Shown here in pieces: positions 1 to 11,600 of a stretch of DNA of 64,000 nt. The DNA is taken from NCBI GenBank assembly GCA_964035545.1, contig OZ037765.1:8832698-8896697 (forward strand), read 5' to 3'. A program made the translations under genes and the position numbers. The notes beneath the pieces were generated by a model. The model was not told the DNA's origin. It searched no databases and was given only the letters and a program-made list of their open reading frames with translations. Source of the stretch: Bugula neritina (Eukaryota > Bryozoa > Gymnolaemata > Cheilostomatida > Bugulidae). Numbering within the stretch: position 1 is the stretch's first letter; each line of letters begins with the position of its first letter.

Positions 1-138
1 AGGCAACTCAACATAAAGAGGCTGGGGTACCAATTCGGACAGAGCCAATTACCCAAACATTGTTTAATTCAATTCCATATATTCCACTGTGCCAGTTGCT
101 CGTTTATATGAACTGCAGCCAATATTTAAAGTACTCAC

Positions 139-3018
139 GGATTTTGCTTTTAGTAGTTTGAGAACCTGATCTTATTGGTGGAGAATGAGATGGGTCGGAT
201 GACTCATCACTGCTGCTGCTGCTACTCGATGAGGAGCTGTCACTGTTGGATCCATCCATCTGGTCACTACCAGCTGACAGCAAACAAGAACTAATGACAA
301 AGCTTATTCTTTGGACCATAACTACTATCTTTAAATAATATATGCTAAAAAATATTTTCACCAGTCAAATTTGAACTCCTATGGCACAAAATTCCTCAAA
401 CAAGTGTGACTCAATTCTTTACCTCCTACACCAACTAACTAACTGTGAAAAAGAGCAGCTAAAGAGTTAGCAACAAGAGGCTAGGTATTTCATGCCATGA
501 TTTAAAGTAATTGTAAACATGACTAAATGCATTTTTTTGATGATGTAGGAATAGCCTGAGGTGAGCATACGCATAATTTATACACCTCATTATTTTGGAG
601 TTGAGTAGCCATTGAAATTTCTATTCATTGCTATGCAAATGTAATCACAGGCCTGTTTTTGCATACCCCCCTCACATTTACAGTTAAGAACATTTTGAAA
701 CACAGGTCATTGGACATACTGCATGAAGAAAAAACATTGAAACTGCTTACGTAGTGCTATTAGGGCAGGTGAAGGGTTTTTAAGCATAACAAGTTTATTG
801 CTAATTGCTATACACAAAAACTGCACTTACTTTTATTGGAAGCATCTTCATTGTATCTTGAGTGACTAAACAAAGAGCTAAAAATAGATGACACATTTTA
901 ATATTGATTATAATACAAATGACAGTATTCAAAATCTAAACTGGAATGTATATGATTCACTGTATTCACATACATGCATCAACAATAATGCAGATGTCAA
1001 GTTCTACTTTATGCTTACTCATTGAAATCAGGTTTGGCTTTGGCTTTGCTCTTTGATTTCTTATGCTTATTTATGGTGTCTTTATGCTTCTTCTTCTGTA
1101 TAAAAAACAGGAAATGGAGTTATAATTAGCAGAAAAATTCTTTTCACTCTTTCAAATGAAAAACCTAATAATTTAATATGATAATGACAATATGTAGACC
1201 AGAGAGAGCTAGCTGTATAAACTGTTCAAGCGTTGACAATATAAACTCCTGGTAGTGATTACCTTTTCTTTTTTCTCTTCATCGCTCAGTTTTAGTTTAG
1301 AAGAGCGGTTATCTGTTGTCATGGTGACCATTTGATTAGCCTGTCTTTCCCCCTCTACACTTTCGGACTTGGTCTCTTTCTATAATAATAAACACTTAAT
1401 AATCATTAACATTGTAGAAGTACTTTTTAAAAAAAAACCTGCTAAATAAAATCTACATTTATCAAACGAATTATAAATTCTTAGATCCATGAATTAACAC
1501 CAGATTATGTGCAATAAGGCCTACGATACTAACAAAAATTTTTTTAATTGCAGCACTTAAATATGGACAATATTATACCAATAGAAAATATTTAGAAGTC
1601 TTGCTTTCAATATACTTTATGCTCATTTTTGTAGTACAAATAACTCCAGATACCCAAATGGATAAAAAAAAATTTCAAGACTTTTTAATAATAAAGCAAG
1701 TATCAGACACTCTAAATTTTAAAAGAAGCTGTTTGATTAAGTTGGTAAAAACACTTGTTCCAACAATGTAAGTTTAGCTTAGAAATAACTCCACAATCAG
1801 GCACTACAAAGTCATGCCTCGCGTGAGTGTTGATGCATGTTTTAAAAAATTTACAATGTGAGACTGACAGGCACTATATGTACTGTGAGTAGATTACAAC
1901 TTACCGCCCCGCCAGCTTTCAGTTTGGCTCTAAACTCCGGGGGAGTGTTTTTAAACAACAGCCTCTCTTGACGAAAGTGCTTCACAGGTGGTTGGCCATC
2001 TCCAGGCAGGTATAAATCATACTCGTAGTGTATGACATTCTCACCTTTGTGACAAGTTTCATTGCTGAAATGTATCTCCAGTTTTAGAGCAAAGCTTGCA
2101 TATCCACTTTCGCATATCATATACGGAGGTGAGGTCACAACTGTTAAATATGAAATTATGTACGTTATAATAAACTGTTACAGATATAAGACATATAATT
2201 ACTAAGAAATGTGACCTAATGCTAGTCATTGATTGTATATACCAGCAATAATGATAATTTATAATATAAATCGAAATTTTAATGCAAACCTAAGATGTTA
2301 CTTTTTAATATGAAGAGCAGGCAGAAGTATATTTAGTAAAGTAAAACTTGAACTGGTTTAACAAAATTCATAACACATGAGTATTCCAAAGCACTAATCA
2401 CAGACTGTTTGAAAAGCAGGATAACATACGACACACAAAATCTGCTCTTTGTCTGCTGCACTGAAAAGTGATGCAAACATAAACCTTAGAGATCAATGAT
2501 ACAAATACAGAGAGTAAATGTAACTAAAATATATTAATTAATAAAATACCTTGAACAGGGTTCTCAAAAGTTTCATGAAGTTTGAATACAACTTTATCAA
2601 CGAATTCTTCAATAGCAATGCCTTCAGCACCTTGAACATAAGCACTCCAGTTGTGAGTATAGCCCGTGGGGTGAGGGCTCACTCTATGAGAGGCTTTGTG
2701 CCCGATGTTCAGCAACACCGCTATGATCTGCAAGAGAAGAATTAGTAAAAAATTTATTCAGATGCAAGCAAAATTCAACTGAACATTATACAAACAAGCA
2801 TTGTGGTCTTGAATTAGATTATAAAATATGAATACACATAATTTCATTACTGATACATTTCTTCATACTACTTTATAAATCAACCACTTTTTTTTTATAA
2901 AACTATCATTAGAAAAAATTACAATTTACTTGTTCGCAATGAATGTGCACCTGTGAGTAATGTATTTAATCAATGTAGTAAATATTTTACATATACTTGC
3001 CGAATCTGTTGAAGACAT
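139..3018 (-). CDS. MLLT3/MLLT1-like: AF9/ENL-type YEATS-domain protein (partial, 3' end off window)
   Basis: Subunit of the super elongation complex and DOT1L complex in other animals; the YEATS domain reads acylated histone lysines. Exons from 5' to 3': 3001-3018 (tentative), 2550-2727, 1905-2140, 1263-1379, 1019-1095, 831-865, 139-273; phases agree throughout. The YEATS domain lies in the second and third exons: it has GYTHNW, VVFKLHETF, SGYASF and the YDLYLPGDGQPPVKH stretch. Relative to human AF9 the acyl-lysine pocket keeps the H, F and GY residues, with F28 replaced by Y and S58 by T (numbering from memory). Then come Lys-rich exons (KLKLSDEEKKEK, KKKHKD) and a Ser tract followed by Asp/Glu, as in AF9/ENL. 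The C-terminal AHD domain would lie left of position 1. The one-copy invertebrate gene is co-orthologous to both vertebrate genes, so I cannot choose between them. The first coding exon (MSSTDS) needs a GC donor and is inferred. Confidence 0.9.
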
Positions 3019-3559
3019 CTTTCATGAGGCACATGAAATCTAAAACATTAGTATTTATTTATCACATGCTAGATATATACTACCTTAAGTTTACAACTAG
3101 AAGTTTTTTATTTCATATCAACACGGTGATTTGTCAGTTTTATTGTTGAAAAATGTGCTAAAAAATGAATCTAAATAGTCACACTGAGTTTGAATATATA
3201 CAACAGGTAACCATTATATACAAAAATAGCCATATGTCGTTGTAAGACCAGATTTAACAAAGTTTAAGCATTCAAGAGTTATGGTTAACCATGTTGATGC
3301 ATCAAAGAAAATAAATAAAACCCTGAGACCGAGAGATGACCATAACTTTCGAACCTTTGGCTTGTATCTTCATAAAACATGGTAATGTTAAAATTTTTAT
3401 TGAATATGATTACTTATTAATTGTGTTATCCAAGTTCAACACTTACAGAAAACGTGAGTGAGTGAGTAATTTTAATTCCAGCAATAACACCAACAGACTG
3501 AACATCATCAGTATGACTATAAGATGGAGTAACAGTAAAATATATAACTATTTTAATTG

Positions 3560-4130
3560 ATTAATATACTAATAGTAATACTAATACCAGTAGACGTAGT
3601 AATACTTGACTGAGTCTCATAGTTTACTTTAAGTTGTACTACCAGTACATATACTAATACAGTAATACTAATAGTTATACTTAATCTTAGACTTATACTT
3701 ATAGTTGAACTTAATGTTATACTTATAAATATAAATAATAATTATAATATTACATTTAAACTAAGACTAAGAGTAAGATTAAGAGTAAGTCTAAGTTTAA
3801 TACTAATACTAATAGACATAGTAATACTAATAGTAATACTTATAGTTATACTAATAGTAATAGTAATACTACTGCTATTTGTATAACTAGTATCACTATG
3901 ATTACTATAATTAGTATTACTATTACTATAAGTATAAGTAATATATTTACTGTTTAGTAATAGTAATACTAATGCTAATACTAATAGTAATAGTTATACT
4001 TATAGTAATACTCAAATAGTAATATTTTTAGTATCAGTGTGAATAAAACTCAACAGCTAAACTTAAAGTTAACCTAATATACTGATAGAGGATAGTCATA
4101 CTCATAGTGATACTGATACTCCATACCGGT
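3560..4130. repeat. Degenerate hexanucleotide array (ACTAAT/AGTAAT type)
   Basis: Long run of imperfect six-base units of the form A-C/G-T-A-A-T and variants (for example actaatagtaatactaata). Both orientations occur side by side, so the tract can pair with itself. The same cryptic pattern recurs at about 18.4-18.8, 19.3-19.5, 21.3-21.4, 61.9-62.1 and 62.9-63.5 kb. Confidence 0.75.
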
Positions 4131-4976
4131 ACTCGTAAATCAAAATTAATTAAAATATTAATATTTATAATTATATTAATAATCATAATCATAATGATAA
4201 TGATATATTACAATTTATCATTATAAAATTAAAAATAAATATAATAGCCGAAACAGGACTGTGAAAATAGGCGAAGTGAGAAAATTATGTTACAATTATT
4301 ATTGTAATTATTAATATAACCATTAGAACTAAATATTTTAGGGCAATATATAGGCTTGCACCCCAGGGAAAAAAATAGTAATTTGAGATATTTACATTCA
4401 CACGCAGTGACCAATCCCCGTGACAGCCACCGCTATGACCAATTTGATAATATTTGATCTGGCGAAGACAGATTTTAGACGTAGATATCATGTGGGAGAC
4501 GGAGTAATTGCGCCAATTTTGTATAGGAAAGATAATTCTAGATTTAAACACTGTTGCGTATTTAGTCTAGAGCTGACCTCACAGCTAAACCTCGAAAAAT
4601 TACATTTTTTACACCTTTTTAGTGGGCCACTATAAACCACTTGTTTCTAAATGAAAACATGGTAATGGTTCTAAATTCACAAACTCTATAATCCTATTTT
4701 CACCAAAACCAATGTTATTTGGATAGACAAATAGACATGATGATGAAAATACGAGCACATCTTGATCCAGTCTAGAAGTAATCTTACCCTCATTACACTT
4801 TAAGGGTGGGCCACACAATTCTTTTTAGAAATTGAGAACTTTAGAGGTCCTAATCAATCTGTGAAAGCTCTAGATTGGGCTGCACCTCTAGTTAGCCATA
4901 AAAGCTCTCCAAACTTTTGAAACAGATAAGGAGTTGTCTTTCCCTACTTTTTGTATGAATCTTGGAATTATAAAAG

Positions 4977-4978
<2 letters not shown>

Positions 4979-5030
<52 letters not shown>

Positions 5031-5046
5031 CACACATATATATATT
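4979..5046. repeat. TA dinucleotide microsatellite
   Basis: About 60 bases of uninterrupted TA repeats followed by a few TACA/CACA variants. Confidence 0.95.
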
Positions 5047-5679
5047 TATGTAAAGCTATATTTTATATTAAAAGGAAAGCTGAGAACTTGGAAGCATTGA
5101 GATTGAAGATGTTCAACGAGTGTAGTAGAAGCTGGAGAGGAATTTGCCAATGTGTTGTGGTAGCAGACATCAGTGAAATACATCGAACATGGATTTATTA
5201 AAATTATTCCACAATCTAATGAATTTATAAGATTTTATTTTTGATTAATTTTGTACAATAAATAATGATTTGACAGAATATGAATAGTACAACTTACTGC
5301 ACTTAGTACTACAAAAAGCACCACAGTAGACCAGCCCACATTGTTTCAGAAAATAAAATAATAATTTACTACAATACTATCTATGCGAATGCTAAAAATA
5401 CTGTATATATAATAATACTTAAAGCATAGCTAATAAATTACATGTATACATGAAAAACATAATAGAGCAGTGATGAAGCAGACATAGTATATGCCTTCCA
5501 GTGTATGGAGGTCTAAAAGTCAAAAACTCAGCTTTAATGTCTAAATATAACCAGTCATCTGATACAAAACTATAATTGAAGTGTTTTCAAAACTTACACA
5601 ACAGCTGCAAACTTCAACTTAGATGCTATTGCTAGTTTACAATTACACTGAAGAAATATTAGGATAGACAGTGGAAAAC

Positions 5680-8600
5680 TTAAGAAGATTGCACTTCTAT
5701 TAGCTGATGCTTCAGCGAAGAGTTCTCAGCACTAATCTTTGCAATTTCTTGACCCAGTGTATCCATATTTTCCTATGAAAATACAAAATATATTATCACA
5801 GACAACCAACCACAATACAGTAAGCATCCCACACAAACTACAAACTAAGTGTAATATCACTAAAACTAAAACAATTTTATCGACATAAGAAATAACAACT
5901 AGCCATCAACATCAAAAACCCAGTACAAAAATACGTACTCAATGCTATGTCACTAATTTAAATTGATAAATAATTTTAAAAGTTCCTCAAATTCATTGTT
6001 TTAAATGCCATTGTAACAAGAAATATCAACCTTTAAAGTGATATTCTTCAGCAATGTATCTTCTAGCACTGCTTGCAACTGATTGTTTATTTTCAAGGAT
6101 AATTGAAGATTCATGCTATCATCCTTAGTCTGCCTATTGCTGATGGAAGCCATTATCCCACCCTTCTTTGCTATATCTTTCTAAAAACACAACTAAGACT
6201 GCATCATCTACAGAAACCAACATATAAACCAAAACAGCTGATCAACACCAATCATTAAAATAATAAACCACCAGTAGCAATTATATTTTAAAAAATAAAA
6301 CACATCTCTTTAAGGCCAATGCAGTTAAATTATAATATGAATATTGAAAACTTAAATAGCTCTTTACACATTGCAGTTTTAGGAAAGTGGTATTTTGTAA
6401 ATTAGAGACCGGAGAATAAAGAAGTAAAATTTACTTCATAAGCACAATGCAAATTAAATGGACAGAAACCTGCCAAAGCACAGTCAATTATAGCAAAAAG
6501 TATTTAAGAAACTGCAAGCAAACGCAAAAATAATTATTTTCTCAACTATATTCGCTATCTATAAGTTGGTAACCTGTCTAATAAAAAAAATTATTCCCTT
6601 AGAAACTATCAAAGAAGTGTCTCCAGAGAGATACAGGAAGGTTGTCTAGAACCTGGGAATAACTAAACATAACCACACACCTTATTTCTATCCATTGTGT
6701 CTGAAGATAAAGCACCTGCTTGCTCTTTCATAGCATACATCTGTATTATCCTGCAAGGAATACACCACATTATTTTAAGAAAGAAACAAGATGAACAAAA
6801 AATAGTGCCTCTAATTCCAGTAGCCAATGACAATTGGCAGTTTTTTTAAAAACACGGTAAATGATTTTGGCTCACCTGGTTTTTCTTTGAACTTGTTCAA
6901 TCAATTGACTGATATGGTCTTGGCAGAAGTCAAGCTTTTCATTTTTACGAGCATTAATCTTCTGGAGTTTGACAATTTTCTCAATCATCTTTTGTTTATC
7001 TGGTTCCAAAAACTGTGGTTCTAACGAATCATTGGAAACTGGCTACAAGTAATATCGATACATATTTGACATATTGACATAAATTCTTACAGTGCTATCA
7101 AGAATGTATAAAGGAAAAAAAAAACATTGAGTGATATTCTGATCAAAGATATTTTTACAACAGATATGAGTTGAGTCAAAACATAGCAAGGTAGGTTTAG
7201 CAAGAAACAACTTCATGTCAATTTTGTGTTGCAAAAGAAGAATCTGCTAATGCTTCCAAAGGAAAGGGTCAATTTTAACAAAAAGTAAAAAAATACGAAA
7301 AACTATTCACAAATACCTGGGGTGTAGTTACTGAACCAACTTCATGTGATATCTATTATAAAATTGGCCAAATTTAAGTTTACAGTACTAACTACTGATT
7401 TTCAAGTAATGTAAGGCTTCACGAATTATGGTAATTCAGTAGTTGCCAGTCTTCCATTAAATACAAAGCTCAACTGAAATAATTCAAGAAATACACACTG
7501 GCACCACAAAAGTACAGAATGAGGAAAACATTTCTTCCTTGGTTTTTCTTGCTCAAAATATGGCCCAAAATGTTTTTGTGTTGGCAATTATAAAACCGAA
7601 TAGCTATAAAAATAGGCCATCTTCAAGTAAATTACAAACATTATTGTCTCATATTTAGTGGGCAGAAAAGGTGTATAGAAAAAGAATTTGCTCTAAAGAG
7701 GGGGAAGCAGGTATCACATGCAGTACTAGGATGTAATAATTATAACTAATTACAAAGTTTCCAAGATTCAGTTATCCATCAGTAAATACAGAGCAAGATT
7801 AAATGAAGAACGAATATAATAATGTATCATAATCATATGTATATCAGGATAATATAAATCAACAATCAGCAATCAGCTTAGCCACCTACTCTAAACCTGA
7901 CTCCTGGAAATCTATCCGACCCACGAACTTGTTGACCTTGTCGCTAGGCAACAAGATAAACAAAATTGATGAACATAAAAAATCCCAGAAAAGAAGACAA
8001 ACCACAAACAATGAACAAAAGACTTCCCTCCCAGTTTGAGTCTGCAATTGTACAGGTAAAGAGACAATGAACAATTAAGGGTTTGAGATATATAAATATT
8101 TTATAAAAGTTGTGCTTTAATTCATTGAAATTATTAATTAATCAACTGATACATCACTCATTGGCATTACCTATTCCAGATTAATTTAGATTACTCTTGA
8201 TATCAATGTGCTTCAAGAAAAATTGAACAGTGCACAACTATTAGCTTACCACTTCAAAAAATTCATAATCATACAAAAGCAGCTACTAATAGAAATTGAT
8301 ATTTACCACTTCTGGTACAGCTGGTTGACTGGAATGCTCAGGGGAGCTTTGGCGTGGCAGGTTTACCACCACCCAACTGTCCTGCTTGTCGAGACTACTG
8401 GAGCTATTGGTCCTGGAATGAGACAAGCTGACAGGAGCAGAACCACCTCTACCATGACTGCTGCCTGGTTTAACAGCAGCTGGTGTGGTCACACCTTCAT
8501 CCATGTACTTAGATTCGTGAGCTTCTAGTTGTCTCCGCAGAGTATGAACTTCTCTTGTTAGTTCCTGAGGGAAAACAGGAGATAGATTTAACTTCATGAC

Positions 8601-11600
8601 TTGAGCCTCAATATAAAATGAGAGTTGAAATCAGTTCAGTGAGTCAAAAATATAAAAAAATAATAAAATGCAGATTAGCTACATGGAAATGTAATGAAAA
8701 GTATTATATTTTCTCCTTGAACTATTTATTACTTATAATAAAATATACATTATATGCACTAGTTCGGTGTTTAATGCTGTACATTACAAACAAGCATGGT
8801 AAAGTACCTTGATTAAATTTTGTACATAATGTTAAAATTCTAAAGTTCACCAGCATACCACCAGTATTATCAAAGCTTTTACTCAGAGTTTTACCTTCAC
8901 AGATGAAACTTGCTTCTTTTTCAGAGTTCTTATTTCTGTTTGATATGCTTCAACATCAGAGTTGAGGTCTTTCACTGTATGACAACATGTGAGGTGAGAA
9001 AATAGGCCTAGCCAATGTTACAACTGTATGTCCCATAATGTACAGAGGATAAATAAACAAATACAAGCTGTGATCAGTAAATACCCAAAATTCTGATTGT
9101 AGGACTTTTGACATCCACAGTGTTGATACTTTTTTATGGCGCTGCGCATAGTCTTGTCACGAGTATTATTATTAGAGTATTTCCAAACAAATTCAACAGT
9201 CTAATTTCAAAATCAATCGGAGTCAGGTGACTACTATTACTGCTGCAAGATGGTATATATAGCCTATAGAGTATCTGCTGTAGAAAAGTTCACTGTGTTT
9301 GACTGGTACAGGGAAGAGACAGTGTTAAAGAAGAACAATTATGAACATCAGCAACACCAAGGACAGACTATTGTGAAATTAAAGGGTAGAGATGACAGCG
9401 ATCGACCATCGGTAGTGTGTAGGAACCAAGTCTAAATATTGTAATGGGGAATTTGAACATGAGAAGGTCTATAAGAAGCAAAGCACAAACACTTGCATTG
9501 ATCTGGAGAAATCTTTGGAATTCAAGTCTAACTTTCTGTAATAAATCAATGGAGATTAGTTATAAGCCACATAAAGTTATATAGTCATTAAAAGCTTACG
9601 CATTTTAGGAAATCTTGTATGGTAAACAGCTAAACAAATGTGACAAAATGGCTGAACGAAGGAACTAAGATGGCCACTGGGGATGTCAAGATGATTTGCC
9701 AAACCCTGAGATTATTGTAAAAAATGACAATTTGTATGCGAATAGTTACAACAACCCTAATTGCTGAATAACTCATTTAGGTATTTATTGATCACACCCT
9801 GTGTGTTTATTCATGCAAATAAACTAGAGACATGAATACTGCATATTAAATATAATTTTAATAGATATATGTAAAAATAATTCTTCTATGTGTAGACAAA
9901 ACTATATTTTAATTCAAATAAACTGTCGCTATATTGAAATAAGCCAAAATAAGTTAACTAAATCGCTGCCCAAAAATAGATTATAACTTTTTAACTTTTC
10001 TTATCAATTACCTGTATCTTTCAACTCAGCAATTTCAGCATGCCCTTTTTCTATCTCTGACTGGGCAAATGCTTTTTCTTTAGCCAATAGAAGTTCCTGT
10101 AATATTTGAATAGATTAGCAACAAAAATATAATAGCATCTTTAACCCCTTCCTTCTCCAATTCACAAAACATCTCCAAATATGACCTTTACCAATAACAG
10201 AATTTATTCATAATTTAGAATAGCCATACCTGCTCCTGTAAAGATTGCTCCAACCTACTGATTTCATTATCTTGATGGTCAGTAGTAATACCGATTCCAG
10301 CCAACTGAAAATAATATCCCCACAATACAAAATACAACACAGAGCTTTAGACATGAGCAATCATGTGCAGCAGTTCTTATTGTCATACAAATATTACTTA
10401 AATAAAACTTTTTAATAACAATTTCAAATGATAAAATACCTGAATAAAACTGGCAACATCACAAAAAATAGCACACGCAGAATAAATTTAAATAATGCTT
10501 TGGAAAGTTATAACAAATTATCTTCAGCCAATGGAAAGCTAGGCCTATAGTATGTTTACACATTTATAATATGTATGAGTGAACTGATGGTCCCTCCAAA
10601 GGTACTACCGCCAGTCAGCTACTGATGCAATATTTCAACAGACTGTAATACTCATACAGCACATATGGTAATCAAATACATGCATCTTGAATGTAATTTT
10701 GAAGTAAAATTCAAACATGCAGGAGGCCCAACAAATGGCATCTAAGGCGCACTCTCCATGATGATGTAATTGGTCAATTCATGTCATATACTATTCTGTA
10801 AACTGATACGCTATATATTTCTCTCATAGTCATGAATTTAAATTAAATCTCTTCTTTTGTGTTTTGTTTGATGTAATAGAGGAGATATTGTATTGTGCTA
10901 TAATACAACATATACAATACAACTAAAAGTCAAGGCCAAAAAACGTCCAAGATTTTATATTTCGTCCCGGAGAAGTGCAATAATATACATTAGCTCATGA
11001 TGATGATGCCTTACTTTTGAATTTAAAACTGAGTTTGCAGATTGTAACTCAGCATTTCGTTCAGTCATCTTCTGAGTTAGAAGAAGTAATTCACTCTCCC
11101 TCTTTTTACAGATATCCATCTCTGATTGATTCTCTTCAGAACTGAGCTGGATAACACCGAGTTGGTTATGAAGTTCCAAACATTCGGTCTCCTTACTACA
11201 AGTTCACAACACGATAACCATGTGGCGTTGCTTGCAAACAGTGCAAGGTTAAATGTAAATTTGTGATCAATTGTAAAGGTGGTTGACCTTTCATGAGACG
11301 GTGAAAAAACTTAAACATTCTAACCTTACAGTCGGTCTGCAATAAACACTTGGTTTGATATCTAGTCAATATTTTACTACAAGTCACACCTACACATGTA
11401 AAAACACCAAAATACACATCTTCCAATACATCAAGGCTGTCCATTTTACAATTAGTATCATTGTTAACTAACACTTCAAGATCATGTTTCAGTGACTGCA
11501 TTTCTTGCAACTTTGAACGAATCTGAGAGTTTTCTTCCCTTAGACTTGAGATGCAGGCATTTAAATCCTCTACTTCTTTAGCCTGAACTTCATTGACATT

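Larger units (their letters stand above)
3019..5679. other. Intergenic spacer between the AF9/ENL and CCDC186 genes
   Basis: No convincing coding exon. It holds 5' flanking or UTR sequence of the AF9/ENL gene, with a possible 5' UTR acceptor near 3040. It also holds a degenerate hexanucleotide array (about 3560-4130), a TA microsatellite and presumably the 3' UTR of CCDC186. Short open frames at 4229-4818 on both strands show no recognisable family and no splice support. Confidence 0.6.

Noticed and set aside
4285-4818. Cluster of 60-90-codon open frames between AF9/ENL and CCDC186
   Set aside because: Overlapping on both strands, no recognisable domain, no matching splice phases.
8208-8528. 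Plus-strand open frame of 106 codons
   Set aside because: Antisense to the Ser-rich CCDC186 exon 8307-8564, which fits its gene in phase and sequence.
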